Program-made: the position numbers and the translations under genes
Notes under the pieces: model-generated
What the model saw: only the letters and a program-made list of their open reading frames with translations
Told to the model about the DNA's origin: nothing
Databases searched by the model: none
Shown: positions 43,706-55,879 of the stretch, in pieces
Layout: each line of letters starts with the position of its first letter
Position numbering within the stretch: the stretch's first letter is position 1
Origin: Cricetomys ansorgei
Taxonomy: Eukaryota; Chordata; Mammalia; Rodentia; Nesomyidae
DNA: 64,000 bases
Assembly (NCBI GenBank): GCA_026225945.1
Contig: JAMJFZ010000818.1
Coordinates: 5,912,001-5,976,000 of the forward strand
Direction of reading: 5' to 3'

Positions 43706-45720
43706 AAGGGGTTTTTTTTCTTACATTCCTTGGTATTTGCTATACAAACAATGGTTCAACCTGGTTTTTTGTTGTTCCTGTCGTTGTTTTAAAAGGGATA
43801 GTTTTGTTTTTCTTTTTCATCTGTTTGCTTGCCTTTCAGTTCTTTTTCTTGCTTTGGTATATAGGATAGAACTTCCATTACTACTTTAGACAGCCAAAGT
43901 AAGAATATTCATCCTGATCTTGTTTCCAATCTGAAACAATCCATTTTTCGATGTAAAGAATGGTCTTGGCCAGGGGTAGTTAGGGAAAGATACTCTTTAT
44001 ATAGCTGAGAAAAATCTCCTTTATTTCTAGTTTTCTAACTTTTTAATCATTAATTGATGTTGGATTTTATTAAGTGCTTTTGGGAGGGATTAACTGGCAG
44101 TTCTTAATATGGTAAGTTCAAATTACTTACAAATGTTCAATCAACCTTTGAGTGTCTAAAATAAACCTCTTTTGATTATATTAAATACATTGTTGATTTT
44201 GAATCACTAACAATTTTTAAGATTATGGTCTCTAAGTTCATGAGAAATAAAGGTTATGAAGTTTCGTGGGTGTGTTTGATTTGATCTCAGGGTAAAAGGG
44301 AACTCATAAAATGAGTATTTAGCATTCCTTCTGCTCTGGAGACAGACTGAATAAAATTGGTGCTAATTCTTCCTTGAGTGTTGGTAGGTGCTCCAAAAAA
44401 AATATTTGAGTTCAGAGATTTCTTTTTCAGAAGCTTTTCAATTAAGAATTCAATTTCTTTCATGGTTATGCACTTAGGGCAGTAGCCTCCAGTTTGTTTC
44501 ATCTTGGTTATGATTGGCAGGTTTGACATTTTGATTTAAAAAAACTTTTAAAACAACTAAAGCTAGACATTACTGTTAAGTTGTTGAATTTAGAAGCACA
44601 TTTTTTTCCAGCAATGCCTTCATTTTGTTGTAACTGTATGATCTGTAGTGATGTCCTCCATCTCACTCTTTAACACGGAAATGTCTTTTTTCACTTTGTA
44701 TCTTTGTCATTCTTCCCTGTAATTGTATCAATTTATTGATCTTTCTTAAGAATCAGCCTCTTATAAGTTATTGTCCTTTCAATGTCATTGACAACTAGTC
44801 TTGACTTCCTCTGTTTGCTCTGGGTTTGTCTTTTTCCTTTTCTCATTGCATGAAGGAGTAGCGTGGGTTGAACTTTCCCAATGAAATCACTATAAGCTAT
44901 AAATTTCCTTCTTACCGTTGCTTCAAGCTACAGCTTGTGTGTTTGATATAATGTATTTTCACTTTTAAATCTTTCACTTTCAATCTTTATTTCCTGGACT
45001 TGAACTTGTAGATTTAAAAGTATATTGTTTAATTTTCAAGTGTTTAAAGATCTTCCTGTTGGCATATTTTTTAGTTTGATTCCATTACTCACTTCATAAA
45101 ATTTCAATATTTTAAAATTATATTAGGTTTCATAGCTCAAGAACATAACTGTATTGAGTAATGCTCTATGAGCAAATGAAAAAAAAAGTATACTTTCTTA
45201 TTTATAGAACTGTTTCTAATGTTCTAAATATTAGATTCTGTTATTCTTGCTGATTTCTGCTCTAAACTTATCTTTTGTTGTGGGTAGAGTGAAGACTTCA
45301 CGGTGTGATCTGGATTTACTGCAAAGACCTATCTATCTGCATCTATTTAATTTCTTAAATCCAACTTACCTATTTCTCTTGTCTGCTCTCTCAGTTTTTA
45401 TCTCATGTCTTTTGAAGTTATTTGGAATGTACACATAAAGGACTGTTGTGTCTTCCAAGTGGATGAATCCTTTTATTTTAATGTAATTTCTGTTTCCAGT
45501 GCCTTATTCTGAAATTCACCATTTCCAGCCTTACTATGGATATTCCTGCTTTGTTACTGCTTATATGAGGTACTTCTTTCCAGCCTTTGCTTTCAGCCTA
45601 TGTCATTGTACTGAGGTGAGTTTCTTACTAATAGAGTTGTTTTGAGACGTCTTTGTTCGTTTCACCAATCTCTTTCCTTCAAATGGTTTATCCCTATCAT
45701 CTACACTTACAGCAACCTCA
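43706..45720 (-). mobile_element. L1M ORF2, antisense, long piece
   Basis: The plus strand carries the complement of ORF2 over 2 kb: 'tatataggatagaacttcc', 'gttggattttattaagtgct', 'aactcataaaatgagtattt', 'ttattgatctttcttaagaa', 'tggaatgtacacataaagga' and 'ttactatggatattcctgc'. Frames are destroyed throughout. Confidence 0.78.
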
Positions 45721-45734
45721 CGTGTACACTGATT

Positions 45735-46000
45735 TGTGATGATTGCATCCCAACTCCCCCAAAAGATCGTAAGTTGAAAATACTGTAGGCCAAAAATGCA
45801 CTAAATACACATGGCTGGGTATAAACATACTCAGGACACTTATATTAGCATATACTTAGAATCATTTAACACAAAGCCTATTTTACAGGCAAGTGGTGAT
45901 TAATGTAACTTACCAAATAATGTACTAAAATGAAAACAGGATAATGTGCATGAGACTGCTATTGCATTTTCATAAAAGTGAAAAACTCCTACATTGAACT
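45735..46000. mobile_element. Ancient mammalian repeat, probably DNA-transposon derived
   Basis: 'agatcgtaagttgaaaatac', 'ccaaaaatgcactaaataca', 'tttaacacaaagcctatttt' and 'ataatgtactaaaatgaaaa' match, in order, a widespread ancient mammalian repeat I recognise but cannot name with confidence. It lies inside or beside the antisense L1 block. Confidence 0.5.
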
Positions 46001-46489
46001 GTCAAGTCTAGGATAAAATATTTATATGGTGGCCCTAAGCTTCCCATGTAATTATGTTCTTCCCTTCTTGCCTTTCTGAGAGTTACCAAAGCCTTTTATA
46101 ATGCCATCATAATTTGTACATAATGTTAACTGGTATCATTTTATCACTATAAATGAAGGACAGAAAAAAACATACTTCATTTAAACCCTTTTAGCCAATT
46201 TTAGTATATTTAACTATTTCTTCTACTTATAGCACATCAGACTGCATTTTAACTTTAACTTCAACCATCAACCAAGATTTAGGAAGATCATGAGCATACT
46301 CTACTGTTGCTACTTCTAACCCATTTTAAACCACATTTAACCCATTTTAAAGCACTCCGTGTTACTTATTTTCTGAAGGTCAAAGCCTCTGTTATATCCC
46401 ACCCTTTGGAAAACTTCCTTTACTTAACCTTTAAAACTATGTTTGTCAGCAATAAATTCTGGGTTTCCTTCCTTCCAAGGTTTTATTTT
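46001..46489. other. Unassigned stretch within the L1-rich block
   Basis: Nothing recognised; probably eroded L1. Confidence 0.35.
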
Positions 46490-46659
46490 CCTCTTCCGTC
46501 CCAGAGAGTATTTTAGTTGTGTATAGAATCTGTGATTAATAGCTTTTGTTTTAGTACTTGGAAAGCTCTGAGTCATTTCTTTCTGGCCCTGGTGCAGCAG
46601 ATGAAAAGGATCCTCTTGTTCAGATCCCCCATCTTTGGCTTGTAGAAGTTTAATGGTTA
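46490..46659 (-). mobile_element. L1M fragment, antisense (5' region)
   Basis: T-rich sequence resembling the complement of an old L1 5' region; the match is weak here and is supported by 47007-47400 on the far side of the MT LTR. Confidence 0.4.
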
Positions 46660-47006
46660 CATTAGCTACTTTTCTGTTGCTGTGATATGACACCATAACC
46701 AAAAGAAACTTATGGAAGAAAGAACGTTTTTGCTATAATTCCACAAGAACCATCATGGTGGGGAGCATGCCAGCAAGTGGTAGGCATGATGGCCAGAGCA
46801 GGAAGCTGAGAGCTCACAGGCCCAACCACAAGCACGATACAAAGGAAGTAGACTGGATAAAGAGAGAGACAATAAACACTCAAGGCTTGCTCTCAATGAT
46901 GTACTTCCTCCTTAATCTCTTAATCTTCCCAAACAATGCCACCAACTGAGAGCCAAGTGTTCAAATACAAGAGCCTAAGGGGGACATTCTCACTCCGACC
47001 ACCACA
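46660..47006 (-). mobile_element. MT-type MaLR LTR, antisense
   Basis: 'cttttctgttgctgtgatat', 'gacaccataaccaaaagaaa', 'catggtggggagcatgccag', 'ctaagggggacattctcac' and 'ccgaccaccaca' form the complement of the MT LTR. More diverged than the copy at 27747. Confidence 0.85.
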
Positions 47007-47400
47007 ATTATAATACATCTTGACAGCCATGCCAAGTCTATACAGCTAGATGCCTTTTTACCAAATTCAAGTTTTCAGATTATTTCAAATTATTCTTCAT
47101 TCTTTTTATCCTTTCCTTCTGGAACTTAGATGACGAAGTCAGCTCCAGGAATAGTAAAATTCTTCCCATATATTTGCTCTGTTGTTCTTCAAGTTCACTG
47201 ACTTTGTTGACCATCATTTTCACTCGGCTACTGAGCTCCTTAAAGTGTAGTTATTTTTAGTCCTATGATTTCCTTTTCTTCTTTTTAAATATAAATAATT
47301 CTATTTCTTAAGTGAAGCTTCCCAATCTCTTATTTTAAGAGAATTTGAAACCACTTGTTAGAACACTATTAACAAAGTGTTTTCTAATGCACATGAGAAG
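47007..47400 (-). mobile_element. L1M fragment, antisense (5' region, continued)
   Basis: 'ttcattctttttatcctttc', 'cttctggaacttagatgac', 'gttcttcaagttcactgac' and 'tttgttgaccatcattttca' resemble the complement of an old L1 5' region, consistent with the direction of the ORF2 pieces upstream. Confidence 0.5.
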
Positions 47401-50400
47401 AATCTCAAGTGTTGACACCTATTGATTTGACTTTCTCACAGGAGTTATTTTTCTAGTTCTTGGATAAATAATTTTCTACTTTCATCCTGTGTGAGTTTGA
47501 TAGTAAGATACTAAACCCTGTTTTTATCTTCAATTGGAAGGTAGTTCCCATTAAAATCTATAACATCAGAGACTAGTAAGGTGAATTTTCTGATACCCAC
47601 TATGGCCTCCCTTTCTGCTATTACAATAACAGAAGTGAAGTACTGTCTCACATTGCAGTTTTGTGGATAGACAGGGTAGAAGTTCAGTTCACTAACACCT
47701 TCCCAGATGAAGTAGGGTTCCAATTCACCACTTCTATTGCCCCCCTGTAAATGGACAAGCTTCCTTATCCTGGCTCAGTGTCTCCATCCTCCCTCACCAG
47801 GGAGAGGGACACTGAAAACTAAGCCATTATTTTGGAGATTTCTAATGAAAACCACTCGGCAACCAATGGGCTCCATTTACATCAGGGAGGGGAGTGGCAA
47901 AAACGAGTGCCAATTAGGCATATATCTTAGTCTACTTTTTTGGTGCCCATGGATGTAAAAGCTGAATGCAGAGCTAGGAGGCAACAGGGATCAAGTTTAA
48001 TGGTATTTAGTCCTGCATACACTAACTACAGGTAGCTGGTAGGAGTTGGAAATTCAGCTCCACGATGGATATTGCCATCATTACCCTGGAAGAACACTTG
48101 GAATACTGCTTGATTTTCTCAGAAGCAGAGTTAGTTCCCCAACAGGCCTTCCCAGAACAGATTGGTAGGGAAAATAGGACCTATTTCTGACATACAAGAG
48201 GGCAGAGATTCCTTATTACATGCTTCCCATCTCTGAGTAGGAAGACTAGAGCATGTTGCCTGTTTGCAATACCTGAAGGGGTAGAAAAGGCTCCTGATGT
48301 TTGGCTGCAACAGGACATGAACTGACAAAAGTTTTCTTCTATTAGACCACATTTGGCATGGAGAAAATGGCCTTGTGGGGATTTTTCTGTGCCTGCTAGT
48401 ATCTGAGAGCACTAAAGAGAACTTCATTACCCTATACTGGACACGTGGTTGAAAATAAAGAAACTTACAGAACTCACTAGCTTGTCATTTTACAAATCCT
48501 CAGGACAGCAACTCCTTGCCTCAGTGGTCAAGTCTGAGGAGTCCTGGTTGGAAATAATGGAATGAGGAAGGACAGCCAAGAGAGGAGTCTCCGTCCGACT
48601 CTCGTCTGTCTGGTTTATTTCTGTCATCTGTCTTCTCTGCTTTCATGTGCGCTTCCACTTTTCTTGACTGTGTTACTGTCTTGGTTACTGCCTTGGTCAA
48701 GTTGCTATTCATTCTACTTTTTCCCTTGCTAACTGGAAAGTTCTATAGTGACCTCATTCCTTAATGCTTGTGTTGCCTTCCCATGCAGCAGTCATCAATC
48801 ACATAGTTTACTGTTGACTCTTCAAACTTCTTCCACAAGGACACTTCATTCTTCAGTCTTCTAATTAAACAAAACTTTCAGAAAAACTGTGGTCATCACC
48901 TTTCATGCAAACACTTGAGCACATAGTAATGTACAAAGCGAAGAGAGACTAAAATAGGAACAAAATGGATTTTCTTTCCTCATGAAGCTTTTATTATAGT
49001 GGGGATGGGAGAAAATACCCTCACTGATTTCACCAATCCCTAATGTTCTGCAGGGAGGAACTGGAAAGCAGTGCCCAAGTAAGTTTGGTAGGCCTGAGGG
49101 ATAACCATTGGAGAAGACATCCAGGAGCATGCACAGAACTCTGCAGGCCATTTTAAGAATTTCAAATTATTTCTAGATGGAATTTACCTCCCAAATGAGC
49201 CATGGAAAGGTCAGTCAGGCTACTAAATACAGAAGCTAAGAGCAAAGTCAGGGGTCCCATCAAGGAGGCCTCTTAGCGGCAACAGAGACTAGAAGAGGTG
49301 AAATTGAACAAAGGAAACAGCAAGCTGCAGGTAGCAAGGTGGGAAAGGTAAGTGTCTCATACAGTAACTGAAGAAGGATTTCCAAGAAGGAAAGATAGTT
49401 TGATGGTGTTCGATATTCATGACTGTCATTTTTAGAGTCTCTAGAAGGTCCTTAGGTTTCTTTTTACATTTGTCCACCTTATATACTGGATCCTGTATCA
49501 GTCTCTCTGGGGACTCTGCCAACTCCCATCTCTTTCCTACTCTCCAGACCTAGGTATTGTTGCAATGTATGACACTAGAAAAGAGCAGAGGATGGAAGAA
49601 ATAATAGTTAACTGACCTTCACACCCAAGAACTTGTTGTTCTCTTAGGTCCCTGTCAATTGCTAAGAGCACAAGGGGTCAGTTAGTGGGATCTCCTGCTT
49701 TAAAATAAAGAATCCACCACTATGGACAAGCAAAAGGCCTGCAGGACATTTCTGGAAAACAAAATCAGCTGTGGCTGAAAACAGCTAAGAATGGATTCAC
49801 ATCTTCTACACAGCCTTGTCCTAGTGAATTGAGGAGCCAGCCAGCCAAACACATTTCCTAGCTCTCTTGTATTCATGTTCTAGACTGATTTCAAGCTCTG
49901 CCAGTCACGTCATGATATATATGAACCATATAAAATGTAAATCTGTTTGCTCTACCAAAGAATAGAACTGAACTAAGTTGGAAGAAGAGGAATGTGCAGC
50001 CTACCTGCTTCGCTCTCAGGCACAAGAGATTAGGTAATGTGTTTCTGAGACCAGGCACCAACAGCAACAGCAGCAACAACAGCAGCTTTACCAACAGCCA
50101 GCCTACTAACAGGGATGAACACTGGCTAACTAGCAGTTCACTTCTAAGGGGTCCTTCTAGAGATGCTTTCAAGACTCCACAACAATTTATCAAAGAGGAA
50201 AAGATGAGGATTTCATGTTGAACCTGGTGTGCACATTACAGAACTGTTCAAAACACAGAATCAACTGTGCAAGTTACAGATGACCCTAGAGTCCAGGCCA
50301 AATATGGAAAGAAGAAAGCCACTGCCAACAAACAAGAAGCCAGAGATAATGAAAGACTCAACATGGAGGAGACCAACTGAGGAGACGGAAGGCAAGGGGA

Positions 50401-51689
50401 GAAAGTCATTCTACAACTTCAGTACAGAAATGGTCTTGCCTTCATTAAACAGTAGCCTAAGTTAGGAAATGAACATCTCAGAAAATAAGAAGCTCATCGA
50501 ATGTACCACTACTATATATGCTCCAGATGCCAGTGGATATCCTGGAATGTGTGAAACACTACAGGATATGCACAGATCTGAGAATATCGCAGTATTTTGC
50601 TAAGAACCAACTATGTCAGCTCTATGCATCATGGCTTTCATTAGGAGTCAGGTCCCCAAGGCAACAAAACCACAGGAAGCAACCTGGCTCCCAATTTCTC
50701 AGGCAAGAGATCCGAATTCATTCACAGACAGCATACCTGTGAGAATGCCAAAGTCGAATACACTGCCTGGAGTAGCAGGCTGTTCCCTTCTCAGCAGAGC
50801 CCTTACAAAAGGTTAGGGTCCACTGCCGGCAAAAGGCAAGAGCCCTTTTCTAGGCAGCAAAGTTCATTCCCCAGGCTGCACCATCAGCTCCAATTAGTGG
50901 TAATGTCAGCATGGCAAACTGAATAACTGTTCAACTTAATGTGTTAGTATTATTTAGGCACCTTCAATAATATAATGTGAATCACATTAAAAATTTGACA
51001 GATTTATCAGAAATATTTGGTGTATCTATTCCTGCAGGCAGGAAAAGTTACTAGGAAATAGCAGCACCTTCCTGGCTGAATGTCAGAACCTTTAAAAGCA
51101 TCACTGTCCCCTATAGCACATTATGACATTCCTAGAAACTGCTCCAGTTCCTACCAACATTAATTGAATTATGAAATTCAGAGTCTTTCTAGGGCTTGGA
51201 AATATAATAATTTTAAAATAAATGATGGGCCATTTACATTTACTACAAATGGGAATAAAAATTGTTTTTTTTTCCAAGCAGATAACAGATTCCATTACCA
51301 TTTCTTTATAATTACTCTGACTTTTCACTTTATTAGAAATTTGAAGGGGAACAATTTTGAAGTTCTTGAATCCTACTGAACCATGTCCTTTCACCTACAA
51401 AATAAGAACTACTCACATAAGCCATAATGCTGGAATAGCAGGAATAATGTGAGAACAATTTCCAGCTCTGGCATTAAAGGATGGGAGCCCACTGGGGTCC
51501 ATTTATACAATTTAATCACACATGTCAGTGAACCATGCCCTGGACATTAACTATCCAGAAAAAAAGGGGAGGTTTAAACTCTAATTCAATAGTAAAAAAA
51601 TTTTTTAATTTTCTGTGAGTGATCAAAAATTAATCACCATATATATCCAAAAATCTTCCTTATCAGTTAGTGTCATTCACAAACCACAG
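47401..51689. other. Long unassigned stretch, possibly single-copy
   Basis: About 4.3 kb with no confidently named element. It contains a short CAG/CAA-rich tract at 50056-50088. Open frames reach 100 codons (49891-50193, -) without recognisable domains. 49160-49320 is weakly L2-like. Confidence 0.45.
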
Positions 51690-52002
51690 ACATTGAGGCT
51701 GACAAGACGCTCAATAAGACCAGTTACTCTGTAAGCAGGACGTCCTCAGTCCAAATCCCCAGCATCCATGGAAAAGCCAGGCATGGTTACATGTATAACC
51801 CCAGAAATAGGGGCTATAAACAGATCTCGGGATCTCACTGGCCACCAGCCTCATCAAAGTGGTGATCTTCAGGTTCATTGAGGAGAGAGCCTACCTTAAG
51901 GAAATAAGGCAAAAAGCAATAGAGGGTACCCTACTCAGACCTCCTCATATGTACCCACAAACACATAAACATGAGTGTGTACGTGCACACACCCATACAC
52001 TT
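51690..52002 (+). mobile_element. Composite tRNA-headed SINE
   Basis: 'ttactctgtaagcaggacgt', 'caaatccccagcatccatgg', 'aaaagccaggcatggttaca', 'gatctcactggccaccagc' and 'cagacctcctcatatgtacc' follow the composite plan; the tail is a degenerate CA/GT mix. Confidence 0.78.
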
Positions 52003-52523
52003 TTTAAATTATAAGCATTAACTTTTAAAACAGTAATAGTATTGCGAAAGTATTTTTCAACTCACAACAAATATATCCTTACCTTCTTAGCAGAAAGAAC
52101 TTTAAAGCTAATCAAAACAGCATGAGAAAGCTATACTCAAAAGTTGCAGTAGTAGACAGCAAAAAAATAAATGTCTTACCATAAATATGGAAATCTACAT
52201 TACAAGTTAACACTTTACTATAAAAGCTACATTTTTGTATCAAAATACCTTTTAAAAGTACTTCCAAGTAAAATGTCTACAAGGCAACTATTCTACATTG
52301 AGTTAACAAGCCACATTAGAGATCATTCTAAGGAATGGGTAGATGAGACATCTATTGAGTTCACCCAATCAGAAACCCAGTTTCAGTAAGCAAAGTCATT
52401 CGTTGAAGGAATGTTTAGGTGTTTACCAGAAGCACAAGACAAAACAAAAACAAATTAAACACCATCAAAATTTAAATCCCGGTGCTTCAAATAACACCAA
52501 CAAGACAACCCTTTGGAGGCTTG
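52003..52523. other. Unassigned stretch
   Basis: AT-rich. Two plus-strand open frames of 61-72 codons (52171-52389 and 52343-52528) have no recognisable features. Confidence 0.4.
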
Positions 52524-52574
52524 GGTAGATGGCACAGTTGGCAAAGTGCTGGCCACACAAGCTATAACGACCTG
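52524..52574 (+). mobile_element. Composite SINE, left part (split by LTR)
   Basis: The tRNA-like head 'gggtagatggcacagttggc' to 'ataacgacctg' stops at an LTR and resumes at 52885. The last six bases, gacctg (52569-52574), are duplicated at 52885-52890. Confidence 0.8.
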
Positions 52575-52884
52575 TGTTGTAGAAGTTTTTAGTTGTGTTT
52601 AAAATATTGTTTTGTGCACTGTTGTTGGGTGAGGGGCTGCTTAGGTCTTGGCATTTTGTATGGTCTGCAGGTGTTGGCTTTATGTAAATTCCTCATGATC
52701 TGCACATGCTATCAATAGAACACCCTAGGAGTTCTGTATCAACAAAAACACCTGAACTTAGAAGCGCGGGTCCCCTGTCCAGTATGGCGCCTGCCGTGAT
52801 AGTGGTTCCTTCTGCTGAGGTCTGGCAGGGATTGTATCTACGAAAAAAATGCCTCCTTGTCTTCTTTGGTGAGCCGCCACAAGA
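52575..52884 (+). mobile_element. Solo LTR, class II (ERVK-like), copy 3 of 3, nested in a SINE
   Basis: This 310-bp unit starts TGTTGTAGAAG and aligns with 5981-6306 and with 12777-13108 reversed, sharing 'tgatctgcacatgctatcaa', 'ggttccttctgctgagg' and 'tggcagggattg'. Flanking 6-bp duplications gacctg (52569-52574, 52885-52890) mark its insertion into a SINE. The polyadenylation signal position reads AACAAA (52741-52746) instead of AATAAA. The 3' end is about 16 bases shorter than in copy 1 and lacks a clear CA terminus. Confidence 0.85.
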
Positions 52885-53102
52885 GACCTGAGTTCAATCC
52901 CCAGAGCCCAAGTTAAAAAAGCTAAGCATGGCTGCACACCTGTAATCCTGGTGCTGGGGATGCAGGTTGTAGGACATTACTGATTAGTGAGCTAGTCTAA
53001 GCAAATCAGTGAGTTCCAGTTCACTCAGAGACCTAGTCTTAAAAAAATAAGGTAGAGGCCAAATAAGAAAGATACCTGGCATTACCCTCTGGTCTATACA
53101 CA

Positions 53103-53188
<86 letters not shown>

Positions 53189-53190
53189 CA
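52885..53190 (+). mobile_element. Composite SINE, right part, with long (CA)n tail
   Basis: 'gacctgagttcaatccccag', 'gctaagcatggctgcacacc', 'tgtaatcctggtgctgggga', 'gttcactcagagacctagtc', 'aataaggtagaggccaaata' and 'taccctctggtctatacaca' complete the SINE begun at 52524. Confidence 0.85.
53104..53186 (+). repeat. (CA)n microsatellite, about 41 uninterrupted units
   Basis: 83 bases of perfect CA dinucleotide forming the tail of the composite SINE. It is the longest pure microsatellite in the window. Confidence 0.98.
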
Positions 53191-53249
53191 CAGAATGTGA
53201 AAAAGTATTTGAAAATTATAACTCTAAGGCACATTGAAAATACATAAAG

Positions 53250-53692
53250 AACTATTATAAATCAGTAAAAATAAGAAAAAAAGCTATTTAAAACTGGGCA
53301 AAGGATCTGAATACATAGTTCTCTGAAGAAATTACATGCCTAGCCAATAACTACACAGAAAGAGGGTCAATACTATTAGGCAATGAGGAGTGCAAGTCAA
53401 AACTGAAAGAGGCCATTCCTACTAAATAGAATGACTATGTAAGAAAAGAAAAAACTTCAAGGAAAATAACAAGTGTTGACAAGAATATGGAGACGTTGAA
53501 ACCTCTCACACTACTGGTGGTAATCTAAAGTGATCCAGGCATTCAGTAGTCTGATGTCTCTTTAAATGCTTGAACACAGTCACCATCACACAACCTGGAA
53601 ATCTACTCCTAAGTATAGACCCAAGAGAGGTGAAAATCAAAAACTTCTACATGGCAGCATGACTTTCATTCATCAAGAAGTGAAAAATAAGT
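53250..53692 (+). mobile_element. L1M 3' region, first piece
   Basis: 'aaactgggcaaaggatctga', 'caataactacacagaaag', 'aacaagtgttgacaagaata', 'tcacactactggtggtaatc' and 'aacctggaaatctactccta' follow the order of the ORF2 end of old L1s. Confidence 0.75.
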
Positions 53693-54010
53693 CTAGGGAG
53701 ACAGCTCCCTCAGGAAAGCACTGCCTTGCAATGCAAGGACCTGAGTTTTATCCCCAGAGTACATATAAAAAGCCAGTTGTGGTGACATATACCTATAATC
53801 CCTGTACTAGGGGAGGCAGAGATAGAGGATCCTGGGCTCACTGGCAACCATCCGGGCCTAAATACTTAGCTCCAAGATAGTGAAATCCCATATATTAAAG
53901 GAGGTGTACAGTGTTCCTGAGAAAGACACCTGAGATTGTCCTCTAGCCTCCATACATGCATGCACATGTGCACCTGCACATGCACACACATACATGCAAA
54001 TATGCATTTT
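53693..54010 (+). mobile_element. Composite tRNA-headed SINE inside L1M
   Basis: 'tctagggagacagctccctc', 'gacctgagttttatccccag', 'tgtggtgacatatacctata', 'gaggatcctgggctcactgg', 'attgtcctctagcctccata' and a CA/TGCA-rich tail show the complete plan of the family. The L1 resumes on its far side. Confidence 0.85.
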
Positions 54011-54440
54011 AAAACACATAAAAAAAGAAAACCACCCAAATGTTTGACCAAATGATAAAAACAAGATGCGGTACTCCCCACACAGTAGACTACTACTAAG
54101 CAGTAAAAGCAGTAGAGAACTGACACATGTGGCAGCACAGATGATTCTGAGAAATGGGCTAAATGAAAGAGGCCAGGCAGAAAAGACAGGCTGCTTTATC
54201 CATTTATGTGCACGCTTACCACTGACACATCTATAGAAATAAAAGGCAGACTAGCAACTACCTGGGCTTGGTGGAGGATGTGAATAACAGTGGCTACGTA
54301 TTGCAAGGTTCCCTTGACTGGGGCTGAAAATGTTCTAGGTCTACTTGTGGCTCCACACCTCCAGATACGCTAAAAACTACTGAACCAGTGAATTTTAGGG
54401 TATGTAAATATCATTTTGAAAAGCTATTTTTAAAAAAGAA
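54011..54440 (+). mobile_element. L1M 3' region, second piece
   Basis: 'aaccacccaaatgtttgacc', 'aatgggctaaatgaaagagg', 'ccaggcagaaaagacaggct', 'actagcaactacctgggctt' and 'gtgaattttagggtatgtaa' match the 3' UTR end of old L1 elements and continue from 53692. Confidence 0.75.
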
Positions 54441-54499
54441 AAAAGTACATAAGTAAGGAACAGCTTTTTTTCCCACAGAGGTCAAAATAAGAAGGGAAC

Positions 54500-54645
54500 C
54501 AGTGTGATGAGTGAGTCAGCAGGTAAAGGCACTCATCCTCAAGCCAGACATCCTGAGTTCAATCCTCAGGACTCATAAAAAGAGAGAAGAGAATTCTGCA
54601 GGTTGCCCTCTGATATCCCTCATAAGCTATGGCATGTAAACACAC
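54500..54645 (+). mobile_element. B2/B3-type SINE
   Basis: 'gagtcagcaggtaaaggcac', 'cctgagttcaatcctcagga', 'ctgcaggttgccctctgata' and 'agctatggcatgtaaacaca' follow the family, ending in a purine-rich simple repeat. Confidence 0.78.
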
Positions 54646-54730
54646 ACAGAGAGGGACAGAGACAGAGAGAAAGGGTAGAGAAACAGAGACAGACAGAGAC
54701 AGAGAGAGAAACAGAGAAAGAGAGAGAGAG
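54645..54730 (+). repeat. (ACAGAG)n/(GA)n purine-rich tract
   Basis: Imperfect acagag, gagaca and ga units of about 85 bases replacing the SINE tail. Confidence 0.92.
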
Positions 54731-55164
54731 TATAATCATGGTGAGCAGGGAAAGAATCTGTTCCTCCACAAAGTCAGGAAACCTGTCTCACAGAGGGATC
54801 CAGGAGATGCAGAGTCTTCACACATACACACAAGCCAATCTCTATAGTTCCTACACAGGAACTATCACTTCAGATTCAAAATTATTGTTATTGATAAAAT
54901 ATGAATTCATTTAAATGAAGAAGTAATATTGAATATATTAAAATTTATATCTACTTAGATAATGTCTAGCAGACGGAAGGAAAGGATGAATGGTATCCAT
55001 GAACACTATAAAAATATACACCAATGAGAACTATTGTTTGGATGACTTAGTATGAACGACATACTAAAGTGTACACATACATTGTTTCTATGCTGAAAAT
55101 CTACATTTTGAATTTTCTTACAAAAAATTCAACTATATGAATAATCATTTCTAGTAGTTAAAAT
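54731..55164. other. Unassigned stretch
   Basis: AT-rich; nothing recognised. Confidence 0.4.
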
Positions 55165-55500
55165 CAAACAACCTAAAGGCTCATGAGTTGAAGAATAAGG
55201 TAAAAATAGTATAGGGTGTAAAATAAAATAGGGCGCATGATATAATACACACGGAATACTACAGTCACTTAAGAGAGAGATGACTTATGTGTGCAATCTA
55301 GAGAGATTTCTAAGATGTGTAAATAAAAAGATCCACAGACATAACAGCATATGAGCCCATCTACATGCTCTGTAGAAGGCATACTGACATACAAATAAAG
55401 TTTCTGGGACAAACATCAACACTAGTTTCCTTTGGCTAAAAGGTTCAAGAATACTTTTACACAATACATTTTGTTGTTGAGTTTTTACTTTCTGTTGCTA
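55165..55500 (+). mobile_element. L1M 3' end fragment
   Basis: 'cacacggaatactacagtca', 'tctagagagatttctaagat' and 'gtgtaaataaaaagatccac', then 'tttcctttggctaaaaggtt', match the 3' end of L1MA/L1MB-type elements. Confidence 0.55.
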
Positions 55501-55879
55501 CATAGTTTTAAAACTATGCTGGCTTCCTTTCTATAAAGTCTGGGTCTTGCTTTTCAAACAAAAGCAACCTAGACCCTTTCCGGCATACTGTTAGCATGAT
55601 CTAAAATGAAATCACTGTCATCATTTACAAGCAACTTCAATATATGGCTAAAAGCATATTCTAATAGCTCATAAATGTAGACTTTAAAATAGGCCTAATA
55701 CTGTTTTATGATGCATTACTTCATTCCATATAACTCAAAACAACACTATAATGCACCAATCAGATTGGATAAAATAAAAATATTTTTAAAATATCATCTG
55801 TCATTTTGCTTCTGAAAAATGTCTCTTTGTTTAAGTTATAATAATTGAAGCAAATATTTCAACATACTTCTTTCCAATC

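Noticed and set aside
52984..53184. 66-codon minus-strand frame starting with Cys-Val repeats
   Set aside because: Translation of the (CA)n tail of the composite SINE.
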